Assembly (NCBI RefSeq): GCF_028389875.1
Contig: NC_084670.1
Coordinates: forward strand, 13,673,383-13,737,382
Direction: 5' to 3'
DNA: 64,000 nt
Source: Rhea pennata
Lineage: Eukaryota > Chordata > Aves > Rheiformes > Rheidae
How positions within the stretch are numbered: position 1 is the stretch's first letter; every line of letters starts with the position of its first letter. The notes below the pieces were generated by a model. The model did no database searches and was not told the origin of the DNA. It worked only from the letters and a program-made list of their open reading frames with translations. Position numbers and translations under genes: made by a program. Below are positions 1-14,567 of the stretch, piece by piece.

Positions 1-1486
1 CTGCTCTCTCCTAACCAATAACTTTGGTGAAAATACATGCAAGTCACTGAAGAGGCTCTCTCTTCTTGCTCTTATTCTCAGACTTAGTGCAAGACACAGG
101 AAGAGCATTAAAAAGAATATTAGCTTAAGTAAGCAGAACTGACTTTGCTGCTACTGGAAAACACACGACCTGTAGGGTTTCATTCTGTTATCTCAAATAT
201 TCCACATTTTGGGTAAATTAGAAAATCTTCTTCGAACTAATTTAAACTTCAAGATGCTGCTGCTGCTGAAGTACAAAATGCTAATCAAAAACTGTAGATA
301 AAAAGGCCCGGCTACGTCTCTCCTCTATCACTGAAAATCAGCATTTGAGTCCACAGTTAAATCAGGTGCTCCTTACTTAAAACTAATCCATAGGTGTTAA
401 AAAAAAAAAAAAAAAAAAAAGGAGGAAAAAAAAAAGAGAGAACAGAAGTGTCTCTGCCAAATTTCCAAAACTCAGGACATATTTATACAGATGAATCCAG
501 CAATGTTAGAAGAGCTTCTACTGACAGTCCAAACCAGTCAGAGAAGGACATCTTCCACGCCATGTTCAATCTTGCATGTGTGCTACCTAGTAACTGAGGC
601 TATAACTTTACCCCCTTTGTCCTAGTGCTTCCTAATTGCACAAGAAACACGTAAAAAGAGTGGTTAAAAAATGTAAGTTATTATTGCTCTATTGCTCTGG
701 AAACACTGACTGAATTTCACAGAAATTTTAAAGAAGAATCCTCCTTCTTATCAAACTACCAGGTCACTTGTACTGTTTAAATACTAGCAGTAAATGTTAG
801 AATTATACTTTTCAGCCAGACAGGGCAAGTTTATTAATTTTTCATAACTGAAAGTTTATCAGCAATGTATAATCTCTATGCAGACCAATCCATCAACAAC
901 TATCAGTACACAGCAAGTCAGAAAAATCAGAGGAAGAATTTTTTATAATTAAGAATTAACATGAGAATGTGGCAGGACAGCAATTCTGTTATTTAGTCAC
1001 TGTAATTAGCCTTTATAGTCACCACTCCATTAAGTGCATATTTTGTTTGATATCACTGTTTCTTTCTGGCTTTGTTCAAATTAAACAGAATGTATGTGCA
1101 CATTTTTATTGTTAAGGCACGCTTTACAACAAGTACCTTTTAAAAAACCTATAACACACACATTTTAAAGAAATAAACCGAGACTCAATCTAGATTTGGA
1201 GAATACATTTTGCACAAAGTCCTCAGTTTTCTACTCCTGCAGTGTATATTTCTACTTTCTCAGTTCATGAGTCATGTAATGCACCATCCAGTTATAATTT
1301 CTCATGAGACTGCCAAGTTCACTGCAAAAAAATGTAGTAGCCATCGTAATGTCTGTTCTCTGCCTGACACCACCACTAGACCGTCTTCTACCTCATCCTC
1401 CTTCATTTTGAACTCCCTACTCTGCCCTTCGACTCAAATTTATCAATATTAGATCAAATTCATCAATGATAGAATTAGGGAAGTAT
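1..1486. other. No gene seen
   Basis: AT-rich non-coding DNA with a poly-A run at about 399-420. I found no exon, RNA gene or recognisable repeat here. By context it is distal PIGK intron or the interval beyond the PIGK 3' end. Confidence 0.5.
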
Positions 1487-2166
1487 TGTTTTTAAAGGAC
1501 TTCTGGAGATCATCTAATTCAACCTCCTGCTTGAAGTTGTCTAGAGATCCAGGCAGCCACAGCTTTATCTAGCTGAGTCTTCAGAACCTCCAAAAGCCTC
1601 TCTGGGTAACCTGCTCCAGCACTGCTCTACCCTTTTTGCAAAAACATTTATCCTAATGTACAGTACGAATCTCCCAAGCCACAACTTATAGCCAGTATCC
1701 CTTGTTATACCATCTGCTACCAAACGAACAGTTTACCTTAGTTATCTTTGTAATTGCACTTCAAGCAGTTAATGCCTTGTTGTGCCTTGACTTTATACCC
1801 TGCTATATATTTTGTTTTCATGGGGCTAAACAAGCCCAGATCCCTGAGTCTCTCCTCACAGGCTGGTGCTCTAGGCTCTAATCAGCTTGGTAACCTTCTG
1901 CTGGAGGCCCTCCATGGTCTCAGTGTCTCTCCTGAATGGGAAGACCAAAAGCCAGTCACAGTATTTCAGGTGGGGCTTCACCAGCATTGATTAAAGAGAA
2001 ATAACAGTGCCTCAATCTGCCAGCCATACTCTTCCTCATGCAGCTCGGTACGCACTTTGCCTTACTGATGATGACAGCACATAGTTGGTTCATAATTCAA
2101 CCTGGTGTTCACTACTGCTTCCAGGAGAGGCTGCTACTCAGTCTGTCAGCTTCCAGCCTCTATTGA
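1487..2166 (-). mobile_element. CR1 LINE 3' fragment, degraded
   Basis: Minus-orientation CR1 3' region: the GGAGATCATCTAATTCAACC start, the 'gggtaacctgctccag' block and the 'gaagaccaaaagccagtcac' block align by eye with the element at 15.7-16.8 kb. It is more diverged, has small gaps and keeps no coding capacity. Confidence 0.75.
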
Positions 2167-5100
2167 TATGAAATAATAAGAAGAAAACGGTAGACACCAT
2201 GAACTTCTTTCTACAAGGATAGAAAAGCATATACTTGTACCAATAATGGATAAAGCATTTGTCGAAATAAACATGCTTTACCCTGGGCACTTTGAAAATT
2301 AATCTTAAAAAATGACAGTTCTGTGCTCTTAAGAAGTGGTTTACTTAGCAATCAAGCCTCCCCTGAACGAGATGTTGCATTTGATCTTTTTGGATACATC
2401 ATCATTGATAACACACTCGTATAACGCAGAAAATGAAGGACTTCAAAATAATACACTACAAAACTTAACCAAACCCTTTCCCTTCTTTCACGAGTACCAC
2501 GTTTATTCCTCTGCTTCTCTTTGTAGCCAAGAGGCATAAGAGAGGTGATGGCAGACAGAATAGAGCAGCATTCTGTATCAACCTACCTCCAGCAGTAAAT
2601 GCTTTAAAAGATCTAAAGATTTCTCCTGCCAGTACATGTACCTACATAACACTGTATTGTTAACCACTTTAGGAGGGCTTTTCATCACATTTTAGCTGCA
2701 CAGAATGTATATAGCTCTTAAGTTTTTCTCAGTCTAATGTTCTAAACTGTGATTTTTTGTGACTTATGTACTTTTTGTGGGAGTTTGTGTGTTTTTTTTA
2801 AACAGCAGATCAAACTTCAAACTCAAATCCAAATACTTACAGACTATATTCTCTGAGGCCAAAGTACAGCAGGTTACTGAGTGTTGCTGTTGAACAATGA
2901 ATCGACTAACGTGTCCCTCTAAACAGCAGTCACCCTTTCTCTTCATATGAGTATTTTATGGTTGGCATTTCTATCCTCACTTATTTCACTTATTTCACAG
3001 TATTGGGGCCAGAAATGACTCATCTACTGTCTACCACAGACAACTGCATGCCACCCAGATAGCCCTTTTTTCAGTTCAGTTCTGCAGTTAGACCAGAAAT
3101 AACTTGAAGTTCAGTGCTTTCAGGCCAGAACAATTTCGGTGGCCTGCTCCCAGGAACATAAGCAGCAGCAAGTCATATTTTTCCTGGGTCAATACCTGGC
3201 ATATCACTTGCCAACCTGCCAACAGGCATATAAACTTGGGGATTCCCCTGCCTGTCCAGGCAAGGCAGTAGATCTGAGCACTAGGGACTCTATCTCCTTC
3301 CACTCAATTCAATGCTGTAGCAGTTCCAGCATCTGTCAGCTATAGCTGTAGAGGAGATATGCCTGGATTTGCAAGCTATGCCCACCTTCAAAGCCAGACA
3401 ATAAACCCGACAACTCAGATTTCTAATGTTCCAAAGTGATTTCTAATCCAAACACCTGACCTGAAATCTGGTATCTCGGACACCTGCCAAGTCCAGGTTT
3501 GCGATTAGCTCACTCTAACTCTTGCTGGGAAGAGACAGATGCAGTAGCTCCAAGCACGCCACAAGCTATGAGCTTCCGTTCTCTCTCCAGTCTCCCAGGA
3601 CAAAGCTAAGGCAGGAAGAGAAGCAGCTCTGAGTGGGCCACAGGCATGTCCTTCCCCATCTCTCCCTCTTAGAATCACCTTCAGCTCTCTAAAGTGTTTT
3701 ATTTGGCTTACTGCAAGACTAAAGAGCTAAAATATTTAATATCAAAGGGCTTTTCTAAAAAATTTCAGTTTATTTCCACATATGTGTTGATATGAATTCT
3801 AATATATAAAAATCCTGCAACATCTTAATCATTAATTTTATAAATATTATGCAATATTTACGTAATCAGCAAGATTTTCATTATGAAACAATAAAGCAAA
3901 AGCTATTTCTATGAAATGTTATGTTCCTGCAAAATTAAAACACACATTTTTCAGGAACACCTACATGAGTGGGACCTTGCCTATGGTAGAAAAAATTTGC
4001 CCATTAGCAGAATTATTATGCTAATGAAAATGTTTCACAAAGACTAATGTTAATAATTATTTTAAAATAGGACTTTTAAAATTAAGCCTTTAGTATTCAG
4101 TCAGAATATTAAAGAATAAAGTCAGAAGAAAGCTTAAGTTTACCATGCTTTTCTAATATTGCCCCCAAAGACAACAGGACATGTACATCAAATGGGTGAT
4201 CTGATTTTACTTTCCAAAATCAAACGAAAACAAACAAAAAAGACCCTTGACACTTTTGTCAGAGGACTATTTGTGGTCTTTTTTCTTTTTTTGGAGACAA
4301 ATATAATGGCTTATATGAAAATTATTTGGAAACTTAACTAAGACTCAATATTACTAAAATAATCTCAGCTTTTACCCTTTTCTACTGATAGGTTCTTCCA
4401 TTATCTAAAAATAATTTCTTCTTGCAAATGTTTACAATCTACAGAGCATTGTATCTGTAAATCCGAAATTAAGTTTACATTATCAGTAGGCATTACTGGC
4501 AACAAACTGTGTAAAGCAGAAAAGATCACAGTGTGAATTTTAAATCTTCAGGCTCTCAACATACCTTATGTGCAAGAACAAATGTTTCAGTGCAACTAAG
4601 CTGCTTCATAACTCTATATATGTGTACACACATATATAAAGAGGCAAGTATAAAATTGAGCTCAGAATTAAAAGTTTTTTCGTTCTTTTACTACCGATAA
4701 TGAGCTCAGGTTTCTTTTTTCAGCCTGTGTAAGGAATAACTAACAATTACAGAAACAATGGAACAATGTCAATCGCACAATAATATGTTAAAGAAAAAAA
4801 AATGCAAAATGAGGAAGTACAAAGACAAGAAATAGCTAAATATTTTCTTTCTACAGTTTTGCATGCTGCATATCATCAAATGTATGGAGTCAAGTGAAGA
4901 GTTTACATTCTCCCCTGCATCTTTGTGCAAAACAGACGATTTCTAAATTAGCAGTTTCTCTCTCTTTTTTCCCTGAGTAGTGTATCTGTCAGTGTATCTG
5001 TCAACAATACCAAAGTGCTTTAACAATGCACACTGAAAATCCCTTATACTTGCATCATAACATAAATACCAAATTCTACTCTGATTTTGGAGTAAGTGGT

Positions 5101-8100
5101 ATCCAAAAGTGTATGGCAGCAATTGAATATGCTGGCCTGCTATGGAGGAAGATTAAAAAAAAATACTGTCTTTGTGCATTTTAAGAACAATACCTCTGCA
5201 GTAATTTTTCTATGTCTACCCTATGGAGACTATATATTCTACCAAGATCTTATTGTAAAACTCAGAATATGCATTAACTATTTGTGGTTAATGTATGCAC
5301 TCTTTATAGCTGTTGGTCAATTGAGATTTCATGGGCACAGACTGTACACGCATTTTTTTATGCTAATTATTGCTGGATTTATTTTTCATACTTTAATGTC
5401 TCCCTGCCTTATATCCTAAAGAAAACAAAACTGCTTCCACTGCATTTATGAAGGCAATGATGAATGCAGCACACACACCCATCCTCACCAATGAATATAT
5501 GATAAGTCACTTTGAAATGAAAAATTTCCATTTTAGTAAATATACTGCACTGTAAAGGACTGAACTTTCACTAGAGAGCTGCTTAGTGACTGCAGTCATT
5601 GTCTTATTACAGAGCCCTGGACTGAAACGTAATAATATAGCATTTACTGATGCACTGTATTCATTGAGGGAGAAAGGCTTGAAGGAGAGCTACAGTGGGG
5701 AAAAGAGCCATACAGAAGAACACCTGCCATGTCAAGCTGCCTGCCAAGCGGCCAACGACATTTGCACTGCCGCACTCGCCCTGCAGCACAGGCAGGGGTG
5801 CCCCAGTGTCACGGCAGAGCCACGATGCCATTGCGCTCACAACCTGGGATGCATCAGGAAAGCATACATGCTCTGGTAAAATACGACTGATGACAAGAAA
5901 ATAACAGTGCTGATGGCTCCCCGTATCAGGAAAGCCCCAGGAATTTCTGCTTATCTGAGGAATGTTTTTTTTCTTCATTTAAAAATTTTTGCTGCTAAGG
6001 GTTTTTGGCTATAAAAAGGATGTTGACCAAGTACTAGCCAGTGTATCCTTAGTAAAGCCATCACTCTACAACAGGTCTTTTAAAGGAAAAGGATGAGGAA
6101 AACAAAAAATCAGTAAAAGAATGAATTATAAGGAGGGATTATGTAGTCTGAATTCCACATAATGGTATATCCAGCGCAACACAAAATGGATTATGTTATG
6201 CTATAATCACCTCCAGGAACACAACGAAGGAGTGTTTCAGAGTTGTTTTTTTTTTTTAATAGAACAAAATAGAATCATTGATCTACCAGACAAAAGTACA
6301 ATAACTCCTACAAACCAAAGGTATACATTATATTATACACGCTGTATTTCTAAAATGACTTTCTGTTGGAATCTTATTCATTCCACTTTTACCAGCACAA
6401 TAAATTGACTGCACCCTATCGTAATGCACTCTCTGAAATCTCCTTCTCTTGTAATTGTGGGAAATTTGCAGGTGATAAACCATAACACAAGGGATCCTGA
6501 GAAAGAATTCTCCAAGTAAAAGCTAAGTCAAAAATTACCTTCGAAAGCCCCTAGGAAAGACATTATTTCACAGCAACCACCTTGGATAGCACTGTGAAAC
6601 ACAGGGAGTTCTCTACTACTTCCACTCCAAGACACCACGTCAGCTATAAATACATCATTACACCAGCTTAAGCTGTCACAAATACGGATATGCAAGTCTA
6701 TGCATAAAACAGAATGCACTTTTCTCTTGCCTTTTTTTTAAAAAAAAGGCAGTTTAAGACATAGAGTTAGCTGTTAAATTTGAATAACTAAGGTACATAA
6801 TCATTATGGAAAACTGAAGACTTTTAATTTAGTGAAAGACGCACTTTCCTCATATTCATTAAATCTGGAGAGAAATACTGTGCAAGGTGATTTATTTGCT
6901 TGCACCACCTAGTGGAGCTTAGTTGCCTCTACTGCAGTTGTCAGAGCTCACTCAGGTTCCCACTCGGTGACGTTCCTGACACTGTATTTTCTCACATGTG
7001 TGATGTTTAATGTCTGCAACATCACTAACACATTTCCACACATTTATAAAAATGTAGTACAACAAAAAACGAAACAATGATAGAAAACAACTCCTACTCT
7101 GCTTGCATTAAACAAGTTCAAGGAGAACTTAACAGAGATGCCAGAGAAAATTATTTTGCAATATAGCGTTTACGAGTTTCCAACTTGAAGGACACATCGA
7201 CAGCTCCCTGTCAGAGTGTACCGCATAAAACCCCAACAGTCTTAGCAGATGTGTTATGTGATAAAAGGCTTCATCCTGAGATCAGGAAGATTTTTAAAGG
7301 CCTTTCAGGTCAAACCTTGGGCAGAGCAGGCACTCTGTGCAGAGTGCTCGGTCTTCACAAAACGGAGCCCATCAGAGAGCAGCAGCTATCTCTGCCGGAG
7401 GTACAACTACAGCAGGAAGAGGCGTGTGAACTGCTCTTATACCGGTTCCTCCCCCAGAGTTTGCGCTTCACGTAGGGGCCTCTCTTTAAGGCTCTGCCCT
7501 GACACAGGCCTCACTGCTTGAAAACCAGTCGCCCTGCAAAAGTCCTTTTCTCAGGTCGACCCACTGCCAAATATAACGTCCTCTTTACAATAAGGAACTC
7601 ATCACAAGTATTTCATTTGGGTTCCTAAGAGGATTTTAGGGAATAATGCAAGATGCTTCACTCTTCTACATGCTTCCATATGAGAGGAGAAAAACTGTAA
7701 TTTCCTATCATTTTATAAAATCGTACTGAAAAATGGCCACTTTTTCAGGACCAATGCCTTCACCCCCCCCCCCAGAAGAACAGATATGAACAACTGCACT
7801 GCAGTTGTATGCAAAAATCCCAGTCTACGGTACAGTCTGGGATACAGAATTGTGTTTTTAAAACATCAGAGGATAAGTATGCTGCAACGAAGCAGATGCA
7901 GTCTTTTGAAGTGGAGACAGAAGCAGCTAATGTCTGCTCAGGCTTTATTTAAAGAGGATAAAAGGGTTTTCATTTCCCTTTTGTACTCAAACTTTTAGAT
8001 TGTTTCAATATTCATATAAATCAGTCTTTCAGGGTAGAATATTAATGTGTATTTTTCATTTTCATAGCCTTCTTATTCACTTAAGCATCTAACGTGGACC

Positions 8101-9023
8101 ATTCTGCTCTACAAGGACTAAGATCAAATTGACTTGAGAGTTGCATAGGAAGTAGAAAACAAGTGATGCTTGCAATCTTATTACATGTACATTCGAGGTT
8201 CACCCACATAAAATCTAATTCTGCCCAATTGTGAAGCAATATATAGGCTAAGCACTAGAGTTAATACTCAACAGCAAATCACTGCAGAATGCCAGTTGCA
8301 CTCCGAAGACAAAAATCAAAGAACAGGCTTTAAATTCAAGAAATTGCTGGTATCAGAGCAGCAGTTCAGGCACAAAGGCGCAGGGAGTAGATTGTATGTA
8401 TGCTAGTATCCTACATAAACCTGTTTTAAATCATGGAAGGGGAAGGCACACACCACGCAAGCTGACCATCACTGCCCTGTCTTGGAATTTACATGCAGAA
8501 GCATTTTAAAGCTGCCTTTGCTACCGCCACACTCAAGAGCGTTACATAGCTGACCTAACACGTAAACCCATGAAGAACTCACAGGATCCTTGCCGTGGGA
8601 CGACTTTTATCACAAAAGCTTTAATTAATTAGTCTACATACAGTTTATGCTGTGAAAGACATTCTCAGAGACTATTTTACCACATAGGCTGGGACTGTAC
8701 AACAGGCTAAGTACTCAGAAAACCACCTGGAGAGAATAAGAAAAAAACCCTCATGTAACTTTCACCACCATTTTCACCAAATTCATGAAAATATCGCCTT
8801 ATTACGGGACTAAGGCACTCCATCACTAAAACTTTCCTTATTAATAATGGTCCTCATATTTTTATTTTAAAGACAATCAGCAGCTGACCAGAGGTTACTA
8901 AGTGATAAAAGCTGTGTATTAATCATGTTTGTCTTAAAATTTAATTTTGTAATACTTTATCAAATGGCTCTCATTTTCTGTTACACTTCTCTTTTTACTT
9001 AGCGTCTATCGAAAGCACTAGTG

Positions 9024-9037
9024 GTTGCTATGGTAAC
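9024..9037. promoter_or_regulatory. RFX X-box palindrome
   Basis: GTTGCTATGGTAAC fits the symmetrical RFX-family X-box (GTTNCYATGGNAAC), the two 6-base halves being an imperfect inverted repeat. Such sites occur in enhancers and promoters of ciliary genes. No gene start is visible nearby, so if functional it would act as a distal element. Confidence 0.4.
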
Positions 9038-12000
9038 TTCAGCTCTTTTTCCACTGTTCATACAGGTTTTCATCAAACCCAATGACTTTTTTTTTAATCC
9101 TACCTACTCTATAACAATAGTTCCTTGACTAATGTGCTGTACGCTGCACTAAATGACAATCCTGCTATTTTACAGTAGTAACTGGAAAAACTACTATGTA
9201 TTGCTAAATTTAAAAAAATAGCAATTGAAGGGGGTTTTTTTCTTAGTGTCTGAGAACAGGTATTTCCTTCTTTTAATCTGATCGTTATTCACATAAAGCA
9301 TACTAATTAATGTACCAGTAGGTATAAGTTAAAGTAATTCACAGAAACAGTAATGTTTAATGAACAAGAGACCCTGTTGTGGCAACTCCACTGCAAATTT
9401 TTGAAGAAAAAATTAAAATTAATCACTATTGTTTCATATGGATTAGGCAAGACCCAGAACTAAACAAAATGAGAACTGAGTGACTTTCTGCAACTGCTGA
9501 ACAGGCTTCACTTCTCAACTACCACTGCAGATCAGTCTGTTCAAATCTCCCTGTCATCCTGTCATTTAAAAAAGATCAAAACAAAACAAAACAACAACAA
9601 AACAACAACAAAAATCCCTTCTGGTCACTTTAAGATATTTCTCAAGATTAGAACACAGTTTGCTATCAAGGTGGTGTAAAACCGACAAAAAACAAGTGGT
9701 AGATGCCGACAGATTAAGTATATGCTAAGGCCTGACTGAGCCTGCTCCAATCACTTTTCAGTAACACTCTATTTTAAATCTATTTTTCCATGAATATTTA
9801 AGTTTGGACCTAAATTCTTCACAGTTTCTTCTTGAAGTTTTGCTTTTCTTTGAACTAATGCAAAGGAGATGCTCTGTTGATGTTTTCTAAGGGCCAACAT
9901 CAGCCTTTTCTGCTCCAGACAGGAAACACCTTTCCTGAATAGTTACCATTTTACTTACAAAAAATAAATACAGCGAGGCAGCCAAACTCTGAGCAGTTTG
10001 AACAATTATACAAGATTCATTCCTCATATAGGACTGAGCAGTAAATGTATAAATCCACAACACATCAAACCAAAAGAACTTAGATTAACTCCCTCACTCA
10101 CTAAACATTCCCAAACTAAAGTTTTACTCAGCTTGAGTTATCTGAATCTGATTTTTATCATGAATCTAGAATATTTACAGACAAGGTTGGGCTGGAGATA
10201 ATTTGGTCCAGTTCAGTTTGGTGGGATTTTAATAAATGACCTCCAGTAAACCATAGTTCTTAACCCTGTCACCCTGGTGCGCCACCCCTCCCTGCCGCCC
10301 CCCAGCTTGGCTCCCCCAGTCTAGTCCATCCACAATCTCTGCCAGTTTGCCCCTGCCACGTTTGTTGTCTTGGGCTCTTGGTCTGCTTCTCAAAACCAAC
10401 TGATATGGCCTGCAAAACACAGCCAGCTGCACAGCTACGGCATCCACCCGCTTCCCACGTGGTATTTTGGGAAGCCGAGCACTGCAGATATGCTCAGTAT
10501 ATAACGCATGTCTTCAGTAAACCTCCTTCGTTATCACAACATGGGGACTGCCCTAAAGCTGGACTGTGAACTTTGGTACACTTGGAAGAATAAACTCCAA
10601 GTTAACAAGTTAGCAAGGAAGCCTATCGACTTCACAACGACAAAGTCTACCAGTTCCAAACGAGAACGTTAGCGGTCTCATGGATGATCCAGAGTTTGCA
10701 AACCGCAAAAATCATAGCTGAAAATCAAGGAATTAATTCAACTTTAATACTGTTGTCCTTTTAAGTGCTACAAACAATATTAGCAAAAAATGTAAAGAAG
10801 TCACAAACTAACAAAGTTGCTACTTCAGATAACTCAGAATGACTCTGCATTTGTTTGGCAATGGGCTGCATTCAATATCCATTTACCCAATTAATGATAA
10901 TTCAGTTTTTTTTCCACACCACACATAGGAAAATTTTCCTTCATTTCAATTCTTATTCAGAAATCAAAAATACATTTGTTTTTCAGCTTGGGTAGATGAC
11001 TAACACGCAAATTGCAGACCAATTATTTCTGATTATATTGATTGCCCAATTCCCTCCTCTCCTATTAACAGTTTGTGGGTGTTTTTTATAATTTAGTTTA
11101 AGAAGAGGTATACCTTAAAATTATACATTTATTCTACGAAGAAAATTATAAGTGTGAATAAATAATATTTCACAATTTGTTTCACTTCATTTCAGTAATT
11201 CTGTTTCTTCTCAAATTTCTGGTGAAGTTAGCTTTATTATGTAATTACTCTTTTGTATAATTTTGATTACATTTAGCAAAATAATCTGATTACTAGATGA
11301 GCACAGTAGGCATAAAATGCATTAATATATTAATTAATCCCTGTTTTAATTTACATTACACTAGCTTTACTGAGATTTCAGCTTGTTACAATGTGCAGGT
11401 TGAATACTGATTTGCAACATTAAAAGATGTTCTCAGTAGGTGGGATTTCCTTTCTAGCAATATCTCTATTAGCTATAGTTTCTACAGCTTTCTCATATAC
11501 TAGACTAGACATAGACAACACTTGGATAGAGATTAGGCCTGTTCAGCAGCTGCATTTTATATAATATAATCATTTACATAGAAAATAAGCTTTTCCTCCC
11601 CTTTTTTGCTTGAAGCTCAGCCTCTCTGTGTGTTACAAAGAACTATTATTTTAATTAAATCTCATTTTACATCCAGAGAAAGAAGAAATAATTAGAAACC
11701 AGTAAGAAACAATTATCTAGGATATACAAAAATTCAACTAAGTATTTCTTGGGTGATATACTACCGTAAAAAAAATTCTATGTCACACTACTAATCACTA
11801 CTATTCTAAGGCAACTCTTGCGTCTATTATTACTAGCAATAAAACCCACATGTGTGTGCACAAAATTCAATACAGTGATAATGATAATCTTTTAAGAACT
11901 GCACTGTAATTTTAAATGTTTTATATTTACTATTAGATGAATTTAAGAACAGTCATAATTTGGCACACAATTAGCAAATGAATCATATATATTCTTTCAT

Positions 12001-14227
12001 GGTGTTAGAGAAATAATTGTGCTTTCATGTAACCATGATACTCAAATATGATAGGAATTTCTGACCAGTAATGGAAATTCTCTATTTGAAGACCATGCAA
12101 ACTCCACCAGTAAAATTTTTTCCACACTATGTCACCGAACTGGAAATGTTCCTCTCCATAACCTTTCAGCAACAGTGCTGCTGGAAGCATTCCCAAGAAC
12201 GGCAACTAGGATAACTGTTTTCAAGGTGCTTCCCAGATGTTTGCTCATTAGTAAGTACATAAGACTAACACATCACTTAAAATACCGTGAATAAAAATAT
12301 TTAGAGCCACTACTAATCTAAACCAACTTTGAACCTGTGGCATGTAAAGTCTTCCTAATGGAGCTAGAGCAGTATTTCCACCAATCTTTCCTTTACAAAC
12401 CTGCATATTACTATACACACATATTAGTCAGCAGTGCCATTAGTTTTGCAAGCCATTTTGCAAAATATTCTAAGGAACTTTTTCTACCTAATTGCATTCT
12501 TTTGTGCACATACACAGTTTTCAGTTCAAAAACATTACAGTATACTGCAGATTTATCCATTTTATACATACACCGTGTTTTTATGGAGACATTCATAAAA
12601 ACTCCTATGCATATAATAAGGTAGAAGCCAGGTCAGAATATTTTTTAATAAATTATCTATTAGTAAAAGCTGGATCAGAGACAAACTACACACAAAGGAA
12701 AAAAGAACTAGGATACTCTATTTGACAGCTAAGGAAGAACCAGAGATTATGTCCTCTATGGCTGAGATTCAGAGCAGTTTCACTTAGTGACTGTTCTGCT
12801 CCAATTCCCTAGATAAAATTTAGACCTACAGCAAGCAGTTTTCATTCCTATTCTATTCCAGCGGGTAGTCATGGTTCAGACTCTTAAGCAACCAATAGAA
12901 GAAAAAAAAAAAGTCAGTAGGGAACTATGAAGCTTAAATATTATGTTACAGTTAAATTGAGATAAACCTATAAGGTTCATTACTAAATTCTCACAAACTA
13001 GAATGAGTCATAAATTGCTAAATATGTGGAGATACAATTCCTACTATTTCAAAATGAAAAAATATTATTGAAATTTTAGAACTGCTAAAATATGCCTATG
13101 GCAACATGCTTTATTTGCGGGTAATACAGGGCCAGGAATCATTCAGTAACCCTTTCTAATTTTTAGCTCCTACAAATTATTTACTACAACTACAATATTA
13201 CATGTACCAGCCCACTTGTCAAACTTAAGCAGCTACTGTGGAACTTTGGCAAAAACACACCCTTATCTGTTTTTTCACAGAGCTCACAGTTAAGTAATCT
13301 TTCCTACTGAAAATCTAACCATTCCTATCCTTCACAGTGCTGGGCTGTTCACGAAGAAATGTAGATGTATAATCTGCAAGCCAGATTTGTCGCTAGCTTA
13401 TGGAAGCTTCTGCCAGCAGAACCATAGCCCTGGACTGCAGTTCCAGGAAGTCAGCCTGGGGAAAACAGATTGGCACAAAGCAGCCCGAACCCTCCTGTCC
13501 TTCTGAGAGCCCATATGGGGTCCGCGTAAACTGAAAGCAAGTCGTGCTGTCCTGCAGGCTGCTTCAGCGACGCTGGCTAGCCAGGCTAGCAAGCCCTGGC
13601 CACAGATTAACTCTGCCCTCTCCGTGATACAACCCACTCAGTAAGGAGCAGAAAGACCATCTGTTCTCTCCTTGCAGTTGATCTCCTCCCTGTGAGGCCA
13701 ACAGCCTCTGCTGCACCAGGGGAATATAAATTATACAGTCCAATAAGCTACGTGGGACCAGCTGGCCCACTGAAAATACCCACTGTAATGGCTCATTCTG
13801 ATAGTCAATTTGGCTTTTGTATGCAGAATACACAAGCCCAGCTTTGGTTTAAGCACAGGTGATGTCCCAGGACAGCAAAAACACTTTTTGTAATGTTTAT
13901 CTTGATGGGGCTATTTAAATTCCTAATTTTAAATATGAAATTAAATTTCTTGCTGGGGAAGTACAGTAGTTAGCCCGCTTCAACAAAGTATCCTTACACA
14001 CATGTCTTCTGAAGTTATAATAAATGCAAAAAATGTTAATTTATCATTAGTCATTGAAAAACCAATCAGCTAATAAACAATTATTTTAAATACTGAGATA
14101 AGAAATGTCATAGAGTGAAAGCATAGCATCAAATTAAAAATCATAATCTGTTGAAGATTATTCTAAGGGATTATGCAAACGTAAAAAGCATTTTCTTCTA
14201 TCCTTCAGTCAGGATATCTGAGAACGT

Positions 14228-14268
14228 ACCATACACAGTTGGTACTGTGTATGGTGTGTACCATACAC
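14228..14268. repeat. Compound inverted repeat
   Basis: ACCATACACAGT, a 4-base loop, then its exact complement ACTGTGTATGGT. The second arm can alternatively pair with a third copy, CCATACAC at 14261-14268. The three arms allow two mutually exclusive hairpins. Confidence 0.85.
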
Positions 14269-14543
14269 TATTATTCAGTCTTTTCCTTGGGTTTAGAATT
14301 GATTCTTTATATATATTTTTTTTACATAGCCATAAAGGAGAAATTACCCAGAAAATATTACTGTAAAATTGAAAACCTGGCAATGGGAATCAGGAAGAAG
14401 GTGCAACTTCAGAAACAACTATTGTTTGATTTCTAACCATCCATTTCCTTAATATTGGAACAAACGCATATCAGCTGGACTTCAGCAACTTTTTTAACCT
14501 ATAGGAAGAGAAATTCAAAATAACTGTCTTACAACTCAAAGAG

Positions 14544-14567
14544 TTTATCACCTTCAGTGGTGATAAA
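14544..14567. repeat. Perfect 9-bp hairpin
   Basis: TTTATCACC, loop TTCAGT, GGTGATAAA. It lies 280 bases right of the compound inverted repeat. No T run follows that would suggest an RNA polymerase III terminator. Confidence 0.8.
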
